Assembly: GCA_945643635.1 (NCBI GenBank)
Contig: CALZFC010000062.1
Coordinates: forward strand, 842,501 to 906,500
From: Allodiplogaster sudhausi
Lineage: Eukaryota > Nematoda > Chromadorea > Rhabditida > Diplogasteridae
Reading direction: 5' to 3'
Length of the DNA: 64,000 nucleotides
Shown: piece after piece, positions 40,681 to 50,800 of the stretch
Layout of the letters: the number at the start of each line of letters is the position of its first letter
How positions within the stretch are numbered: position 1 is the stretch's first letter
The notes under the pieces: generated by a model
Databases searched by the model: none
Seen by the model: only the letters and a program-made list of their open reading frames with translations
What the model was told of the DNA's origin: nothing
Made by a program: the position numbers and the translations under genes

Positions 40681-42847
40681 TCGAGTAAATGGCCGAGAGC
40701 AGTCACTTACGAGTTCTCCTCCACCCTACCCCGTCACAACAACGACGCGGCTCTGAAGCAGTTAGCCAAGAGCCCCTCGCGGATATGGTGACACTCTCTA
40801 GATCTAGACTCCTTTCTCTCAGCGTCTCAGGCGTCTCCCCCCTCTCTCTTCGTTCACTGTGCTTCTTTGGGGTCCTCAATCCCCCTGTCCTCTAGGATCT
40901 CGGGATGCAGATAGACCAAGATAGAGAGAGAGAGGAAAAGAGATAAAGAGAGAAGGATTCTCTAAGTGATCGTTGTCTCAAACAGGTGTTTGCGAGGAAT
41001 GCAAAGTGAGAAGGGAGTCTAGAAGAAGAAAAGGGCGACGATGTCGATTGTTGTAGAGAGAAACCACTGACACTGAGAACATGTGTCCTCTGGCTCCCCC
41101 CAGAGGCCTCCTCCAATTACAACCACAGATCGACTTCTCGTGTCCCTCACTTCTCCTCGGCTACGGTGGCGATGAGTCCACGTTGTCGCTGACGGTGGCG
41201 GCAGGAGCATCCCTCCTCTTCCCTTTCAGGTGTCCAATATCACAGCTCTCGCGGCCTTGTACTTTTACTTTCCCTATCTCTTTCACTTTTCTCGTCCTCT
41301 CTAATAGAGAAGGCACAAAGAGGACAAGAAATTCTTCGTACTTTCCGAAAAGACGGCCCGGCCAGGGCCGAAGGCGCATTTGGCTCTCTTCGTCTTCTTG
41401 CGCGTATGGCAAGAAGGCTCAGTTCCTGAGAGGAGAGGGGTGTGTCGGCTCAGCTTTCACCTAGGCTGCTGGCGATGTTAGTGCACACTCTGTGCCTTCT
41501 TGCGCCTCATTAGCAGTCCGGAAGTGGCTGAGCCCCTGATTCCTCTTCTCCTTTTCAGACTACGCCCCCCTTCTCCTCCACCCCCAAACCATCTCCTCGC
41601 GCGCGGCAGGCCGAGGCCGAGATGGACCTGGCCCCCAGAAGCTAAGATTAGCCCGATTGGTAAGTGTGCACAGCGGGTCAAGAGTAGTCGCCTTCCAAAG
41701 TACTGGAGGACGGCAAGCCATCAACTACTACAAACATACAGAAGCGACAAGGAAGGGTGAGAGAAAGGAGGGAGAGAAAGGAGGGAGAAAGAGAAATAGG
41801 GTGAGAGAAATAAAGACAGACGGAAGGAGAAATAGGAGAGAGAGAGAAAGCGTAGCGAGAAAAAAAAAGAAATAGGAGAGCGAGAAATGTGGAGAGAGAA
41901 CAGAAGGGACACCCAAAATGTCAACAGTCAAAATAGCTTCTCCAGTTGAAAAATGGACAAGGTAAATCGGTAGGGCAAAGGGGGGGAGTCATTAAGAAAT
42001 GTGTGGTAGCAACAAGAAATGCAGTGGTTGAAAAGATTTAATAGATAAAATGTATCCAAGTATAAGCCAGGGTAGCAGGGTAACCGAAGTGACATCTTCA
42101 AGGAACAGACTTGTGAGAAACAGTCGCCTGAACCATGGAAGAGAGAAGAGAAAGACGTGGCATAATTATTCAAGTATGACATGACATAACTACTTCTCTT
42201 CATATTTCCCATACTATTTTAATCATGCTAATTCTATACACGCGCCACTCTTGTGACCGTAAACAAAATTTAAAGATATCAACAGGTGAGTGAAATGATC
42301 GAAGTTTTTGTGGAACAAAAGAAGACCGGCGGCATTTCCGTTCGACATGGGAGTTTAGAGACGGAAAAGAGGTGAAAGATTAGGTAGTTCCGCGATATTC
42401 TATAACTCTCTCATTTGTTCTACAAAATATAGGCGCCTATTTGTAAAATTGGTAAGAATTACCGCCAAATGAAGTCCTTCATTAACATGGAATATGTTAA
42501 AAATAGCAAACACGAGCCCGGTTTTCATTCTTGTTAGTGTTCATTGTTCTCGATTAACTATTTTTCATGGTCACATTATACATGTTAGCATCTTTTACGC
42601 TTTTGTCAACGGAATAGTCTGCGTCTGAATATCTCGTGTGTCGCATTAGTTGGACTGAATTTCTCTCTCTCTCTCTCCCTCTCCCTCTCGCAAAGGCATC
42701 GGAAATTAGATACAATGATCGCTACAGCACAATGCACACTATCTGTTCGGTTTTGGCTTGTAATGGAGAGAGCTAGCGAGAGAAAGAGAGAGAGAGAGAG
42801 AGAGAGTAAGAGTAAGAAAGAGAGAGAGAGTAAGAGTAAGAAAGAGT

Positions 42848-42884
<37 letters not shown>

Positions 42885-42889
42885 AGAGT

Positions 42890-42940
<51 letters not shown>

Positions 42941-42945
42941 AGAGT

Positions 42946-42990
<45 letters not shown>

Positions 42991-43029
42991 AGAGTAAGAC
43001 AGAGAGAGAGAGAGAGATAAAGAGACAAG

Positions 43030-43068
<39 letters not shown>

Positions 43069-44209
43069 TAAGAAAGAGAGGGATGAATGCGCGTGAGCTG
43101 TCGATGAGCGATAACGCAGCGGGAGGAGGGGCGTGAAGAAATGCTAGCTGACGAGAGAATGAGTGAGAGCGAGAGAGAGTGATAGAGAGAGGGGAATCGC
43201 ATACCGTACCCTCTTCTCGCTCCTCGCCAACGAATTATCACGCGATGAAGCATGAAATGAGTGAAAGAGCGAGCAAGGGGCCGAGACGCTGCTGTTTGTA
43301 TCTTTCACCATTCACTTCACTTTCTTCATTTTCTTTTGTCTCCTCTGCCTTGCTTAACAAGTGTTCATGGAAACGAGAAAGAGAATGGAGAGAGACAAAA
43401 AGAGAGTTGGAGAGAGAAACAGATAGAAAAAGAGAAAAAATATCGAGATAAAGAATAAAAGTGACGCCTTGACGCCTAATTGCAAGACCGAAAAAAGAGA
43501 CGAGAGTGAGAGTGAGAACAGCGACTGGGCTGTCAGTGCGAATCATTAAGCTATCATCTCAAATCAGCAGCAGTGGCCCTGTCCCTCTCCCTCCCTCTCT
43601 TTCTATCCCTCCCTGTCTCACTTCCTCTCTCTCTCTCTCTCCCCCAACAGGTCGTACACCATCTACATCACTTCGCTGTGCTCTTGGGTGTCAGCACGAG
43701 AGTCAAGGAGAGACTAAATTAGCGCATCTACAAGAGTGGACACCTCTTTCTTCTCGGCTGGTAGTTGATCTCGAAATAGAAGAGAGGAGGGGAGGTGACG
43801 ATCGACAAAGAACAGTCAAGGTGGGGAGAAGAACAAAGTATGCCGACATTCTCAGGGATTTCACCCATCGACGTCAGTCAATCTGGTACTCTCTTCACTC
43901 TCTCTCTCTCAGTCTCCCCAAATCTATCTTTTATGGACGGGATAAGCAGCCAGCACTTCTACATAGTCACACACGCCATGGAGTCTCTGCGAGGGGTGAT
44001 AACCAGTGATAACTGGAAGGCAACCCTTTCATCTCGGCCGCGCTAATCCTTAATCTGAATGATGCCGCCCGAAAAAAGAAACGAGAGGAGGGTAAAGATA
44101 GTGGGGATTGAGATAGAGAGGGAGAGAGGAGGTGGCGACTTGGGCAGACTGGGAGCGGCAGGAGGCAAGAGTTCCTTATCAGTCGAGAGAGAGAGAGAGA
44201 GATACTAGA

Positions 44210-44267
<58 letters not shown>

Positions 44268-44498
44268 TAGCCTTCCGAGTCCACTTCGTTATATGCCCAG
44301 GGAGTGAATAACTGTCATCCTCTCTTTAGTCTGCACCCTCATCTTCTGCCATGCTCTCTCTCTACTCCTACCTGTCGTTGGCCTCTTGTAGCACTTGATA
44401 GAGGGGAAAATGAGCGCACATAAATCAAGCCGCCTGAAGAGCTCTCGGTTGCCCTCTCTGCACTGTGCTAACAGTGTCACTCTTCTAGCATGACATCT

Positions 44499-44543
<45 letters not shown>

Positions 44544-44832
44544 ATCTCCCTTCATACCCCCTTGCAATTAGTTCTCTCATTCGCGCGCTCTCGCTCTCTC
44601 TCTCTCCCTGTACCAATCTTTCCCTCCTACTAGTCCATGCTGTTTATTGAATGATCGCTCGCTCTGAGGATAGAATATAAAGACACTCTCAAATGCAAGG
44701 GGTGAATCGGGGATGGAGAGAAAGATGGAAAGAATATTACGCAGAGAACGCTTTCGCCTTTGTGCTAAATTCAACATTTCATTTCACATGGCAAACAACT
44801 ACTGTTGCAGTGTGATAGAGAGAGGCAGAAAT

Positions 44833-44881
<49 letters not shown>

Positions 44882-46254
44882 CCGATGAATGTTTCAGAAT
44901 GAAAAGCAGAAAAATGGCATCAGTCTAATAATCCTCTTGGCAAATGCAACTTTTCAGGTTGACTATCTCCCTCCCTCTCTTTCGGCAAGCTAGCTTGATT
45001 TCTCTCACACGCTTCCGTCGTTAATGTGGAGGGCCCAAGTTAATTCTCTCTCTCTCTTTCCCTTTCCCCCAACTCTCACCCCACTCAACTGCGACTCTCC
45101 TCAACTAATCATCCATTCGACGCACTGCGTGACAAGCGCGTGATTAATTGGTACACAGCCGCGACATCTCTCCCTTGTTGTTCCTTTCCGTTGTTCACTT
45201 TTCCTCTCTCTCTCTCTGTAAATCTTTTTTTTCACTCTTTTTATAACTTTCTCCGTCTCTCGATCACTGTCTTTCTCTCGTCATCTCTTCTAGTGCCCTT
45301 GTTTCGTACTCACATACTTTTTTTTAATACTTCTTTTCAGCGACAGCTAGCCTTGAGCAAGTTGCAAAGAAAGAAGCACTTTTGCAATAATGAACGAGCT
45401 AGATGACCGATTGAGCTAGAAACGTAAGAGCGCAGAAAATTGCCTAAGCCTGAAATAATAATAAAAAGTGGAGAGTCCATCCTAACTCCCGATCTATTAC
45501 AATCTACGACCTAATTAAGTCCTATAAAAGACAGGCGCCTGTATTTCATAATTGGCCCCGCCACTAGATTTTATTACATCCAGAATTTGCCCCGCCACTA
45601 GATTATAGAACAAGCTTTATTTTTATTTTTCAATTCTTTCAATTTCTGAAGACGGCGTTTTAAATAATATAAAAACCAATTCAATAATAATAAAATAAAT
45701 GAATGATAAAAATACTGCGTCGTACTATCATCAAAAGTGCAGTTCCGCAGGATATCCGCAGCAATTCGACGTCTCTCGCCATCGACACTCTGCATGAGAA
45801 TCGAGTAGATCTGGAAGAAGCAAGAGATCATCTTGGCATTTCGGATAAACAAGCTATAATTTTCACATGATAAGGTGTACTTGCGCAAAACAATTATAGT
45901 AACAATATGACCATTAATGAAATAAGAATATTCCCAGCATGAAAGCTAAAAAAAAAAGTGCCTAAACAGAAAGAACCAAGGATTGAAAAAATACTGTTCA
46001 ACAATTTGAAGCCTACTTCTACGGCATGATTAAAAGAAAGCAGCAACCGACAAATGGCAGAATCCCTATACAATATCAAAAAATATTCTGCTCATGGTGT
46101 ACTAAATTATTGATATCAGCACGAACAAAATAGTCGAAAAAAACCCCTTTGTTGACAGCGAATTAAAATAGAGAAAACGAAAGAAAAAGAGAAAATATAG
46201 TTAGAGATATATACAGAGCGAGAGAGAGAGAGAGATAGTGAGAGATAGAGAAAT

Positions 46255-46297
<43 letters not shown>

Positions 46298-46312
46298 AAG
46301 AAAGGAAGAGAA

Positions 46313-46358
<46 letters not shown>

Positions 46359-47134
46359 GATATTGAGAGGAGGAAGACAGGCTGAATCAGACATTAGTGC
46401 CAAGCAGTTCCTTGAGTGGTAGCAACAGTCATTCAATTCTTGGAGCAAATGACTTGTAAAGATATTATCTGTGGCTGACGGAGAAGTCATAGAGCATCCA
46501 GTGTTGAAGAACAGCAAGATGAGAGTGGACGAAGGAGAGAGGAGAGAGAGATAAAATAGAGAGAGAAAGAGAATATACAGAGAGAAAGAGAGAGAGAGAG
46601 AGAGGAGAGAGAATACTCCAGAGAACTCATAAAAAGAAGAGGGAAGCCAAGATGAAAGAGTATATTTCACAGCGGCTTGCCAAAAGATAGCAATCTCTCC
46701 CTGCTCGGGAGTCAAAATGAGGATAATTAGTTATTTTTATGGCATTTCATGCTAATTAAAATGATCTCATCAGACAAGTTCGCGCTTGGAGAAATCTTTA
46801 GCAAAAACTGGAGGAACCAGCTAACTCGGAATAACTCGGAAAATTGTGTGATCACCGCCTTATGTAAGGCGTACTAATAAATTTCATAATTAATAACTAA
46901 TAAAATAAGGGTTAAAAAAGAAAGAAATAAACAGGGATGATCTGACAGGCTGAATGCGAATCTTGCCTTCGCCATCCTTCTCCACCAGTTGGCGGCGTAC
47001 TCGAGGAAGGCTGGCAAAGTTGACGAGGCAGTAGCCGAGCAGCGTGCTCACTCTGTCTTCGCCAGACTCGGTTACTCGGCCTGGAAGTGAGAAGTCAGGT
47101 CTTCCTCTAAAGTTACTCTTCACTTACTACTAAT

Positions 47135-47190
<56 letters not shown>

Positions 47191-47772
47191 TGATTCTTTA
47201 TTCAAAGTCATTTTACGCTATATTTCACTTTAGAAGAATACTCGACAACATTCGCTTCCACCAAAATAAATTAGAAGATTTGCAAAATCACCTCTATATT
47301 CATTTCTGAAAAAAGTCAAATATTGACTAATTGCCCATTCTTCTTTCCTTGAGCAACACTTTGTCTGCATACTACCGTATCAGTCTCCCCACCATATGTT
47401 GTGTTTCCTTTCCCTTCTATCCCCGTCTCTCTCAACCCCTGCTCCTTCGGTGACAGATTAGGCGAGGATAACGCCTCAATCAGCACACACCCACGAGTGA
47501 GAGAGAGCCCTGCAGAGTGACGGCGAGAAGGGCTTGGCTTGAGAAGCTGCCACTGCCACCATCAGCAGCACCCTAGACCGATCGGGTTTCAGACGCCATG
47601 CATTGAGTGGCTGACTGCCAGGCACCTTCCACGCTGCTTGAGTGAGCACACGGGGATAATACAGAGTGTGTAGAGAGTGTGTATCGTAGGAGAGGGAAGG
47701 AAGGGAAAGGCAAACCTGCCAAAACTGTTGCATGGTCAGTGTTGACGGATGTGTATGCATGTGGGTGAGAGA

Positions 47773-47810
<38 letters not shown>

Positions 47811-50800
47811 CAGAGAGACAGAGAGAGAGAGAGAGAGAGACTTAGAGAAAAACTGAAAGCTACCCAGCGCACTCACCGACGGTTAAATGTCACACCTCAA
47901 GAGGTGCGGTGCACCAGCTGAGTGCTTTCAAAAATGTCACCTAGGCGAGCCCTTATCGGCAGGACTGACAGACCACATAGCCCCGTTTCCCCTCGAGATA
48001 TAATATACTTCCAAGTACGCAATACATACAGCTAAACAAGCACAAAGAGAGAAATTCCTACGGTTTTGTGCGCCCTTTAAACATCCTTTCAATAAAAATT
48101 TGCATTTTAGCTGTCAGATGTTGACCGAAGATTTGTCAGATGTGGAATTAACACCGTATCATCGACTTTTCATTTGGTTCGTGTCAACTTCTACATCTCA
48201 TATCCTACTCCGGAATTTTCATTATGAATTCTGATGCCTTCTACCAAGACTTAGACGGTAACGTGAGCAAATAGGAAAAAGGAAGTGCGGCCGGCTAGAG
48301 GGAAAAGTAGAGAGAGAGTGAGAGAGAAAGAAAGAGGGAATTCGAGAGAGTGAGAGAGAGGGAGGAAATGCGAGAGAGTGAGAGAGAAAGAGGGAGGGAA
48401 TATGAGAGAGTGAGAGAGATAGAGAGAGAGATCAGAAATGCACTGATCATCATCCACTCTGTCCTCTGCCTCTCAGCCGCTGTATCCGGCAGCTTTTCCG
48501 CTCTCTCCTTCGGCTAACAATCCCCGTGCGACTTTGACATATCGTACTCAATCTGCCCCACCGCCAACAGCTTACACCCTCCTCCCTTCTCTTTATTCTC
48601 AGAGCTTCCGACCATCTGTATCCTTGCCAAGAGCGAGAGAGAAAGAGGAAAGAGAAGTCTCCAATACTAGGAAATGTTCTAAATATGTCCTATAGCTACC
48701 TACGAATAACCTTCAACGCAGAAGACAAACGATAAAAACAAAGAACGAGTCCCCCGCCGATATATCCCAGCATTAAACGTAGAGACCGCAGATAAAAGTT
48801 TGAAAAGGTTTAAAACATTTTCTTCGCGTAATTTTTTGGTACCTTTGGGGGTTCGAAATTCATTTCAAAAATAAAAACCTAAGAAAGTTGCATCCACAAG
48901 CTTAAAATAAGAAGTAAATATCTGTTAGCCATCATACGCCTGGGCCCGCTACAGTATACCTGGACGCACCAAAATAAGAGGTGATCGTCAGTACCTGGGA
49001 TGTCCAAGGCGGGCCGAGCCCGGCCCGTTGCTAGTTTGGCGGGCCCGGGCCCGGCCCGGCCCGCATGCCCCACGGGCCCGGCCAGGCCCGGCCCGCATAC
49101 CCTACGGGCCGGGCCCGTTTTTACATAGGCCCGGCCCGTTGCTAATTTGGCGGGCCCGGGCCGAGATTTTGAAGGCAGGGCCCGGTCCGGCCCGGCCAGC
49201 GTACCCTATGGGCCCGGCCCGGGCCTGGTTTTGGACATCCCTGGTCAGTACAAAGTGCGATGTTTTGACGTTATATTGCAAATAAGCTGCTTTTCATAAA
49301 ATATAATTATTAAAACTTAAATCATCACTATTTAGGACCAATTATTGAGCCAGCCGAACTAATAAATTAGCAGGAAGAGTTGTATTTTATGTAATCGGAG
49401 GTGTTGGTTTCAGCCAATACTTTCTCAAGGATATCTGATTTTCGCGCTAACTTTTCTTATTAAATTTCTTAGAAATAGATTAAGAAGACGTTTAAGTACG
49501 CTAAATCATAGAAAATTTCCCCGCGAATGACCGGATGTGTTTGTATTCGATTAATTTATAAGCGCGCTTAAGGAGTTTAGCACGTTTTGAATTCTATCTC
49601 AAGTCGGCGCTTGTTTTTTTGAATGAAAATTTTCCCTGATACTCCTAGCAAGACCTGGAACGAATGGGCAGTCGAATATGTCCCGCCCAGTCCCAATTAA
49701 CCGAATACCGAAATATTGGCGCTTGCACTTCCATCCCCAAGGTCAATTTTTAGACGTTCTCTCTCTTATTCTATACCTTGAATACTATTGATGAAATAGC
49801 CAGAAAAAGCACACTAGAATGCATAAACTCTATAAAAACAACTAGGTTAAAGGAATTTCAGATATAACACATGTCGCACTGGATACTGTAGTGCGCCCGG
49901 TCAAACATGTGACCGTAAAAGCTATCTGCGGTCTCTAATTAAATGTTGAAGAGTGAAATTCGCCAGGTCCATAAAAGACGGCCTCTTAACAAAACTCTTG
50001 TCACACAGATTTCATCGAAGAAATGGGAGTCGACGACTTTAACGATGCACCGTAACATTCTTACATTTCCTCACTCCATTGTTCTCTCTCTCACACACAC
50101 TCTCTCGCTCTATCTCTCCCGCTGTCCGCTGGTTCACTTCACCTCTATTTTTTATCAATAAGAATCCCAATTTTTTGTCCGTCTGACCATAAATCCACGG
50201 ACAGATCATGATGAGAATATCTGATGAGTTTCGAAGAAGAACAGCGAAGGTCTTGAGATTTATGTGTGGAGGAGGCGCTATTTCTATCATAATCCATGCA
50301 TGTAACTGTGTTGGTTTTTTGGGCACGGCAAGAATTTTCTCAGCACTCTGGTATCGTTGAAGTTGCCTTCACAATCACTCTCAGCCTCAGTCAGACTGTC
50401 TACCTGGGCCTACTTTATCAGCCTACCAGCAAGCGCCATAAAAAAGACAACCACAGCAGCCCGCTCTCTCTCTTTCTCTCGATCTCTACATTCTCGCCTG
50501 CTGTGCCTGCGAATCCTCATAAAATGCTGCTGTCTAACCCCTAAGTGGCGACCCCACGAACTCTTCAGACCCACTCGCACTTCAACACTCTCGAGTCTCA
50601 TTTATGACTCGGATAAAACCCAATTGGATAGAAGAGACACGACAATTACCAATAAAAGAAACCTGTCTTTTTTCAAAAGACAACTTGCACAGCTTGAGAG
50701 ATATTTTCCTTCATTTAAATGATGTTTAACCCAATGCTGAACACAGTTTCTACTGGTCCTTATTTACAATGCACAAGTGAAAAGGAACATTTAGAAAAAG

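Noticed and set aside
44289..44567. Minus-strand frame with ARRVTLLAQCREGNRELFRRLD, faintly like HGH1
   Set aside because: The matching HGH1 segment is clearly encoded at 25154-25030 and exon 6 joins exon 7 directly in phase. Resemblance taken as chance.
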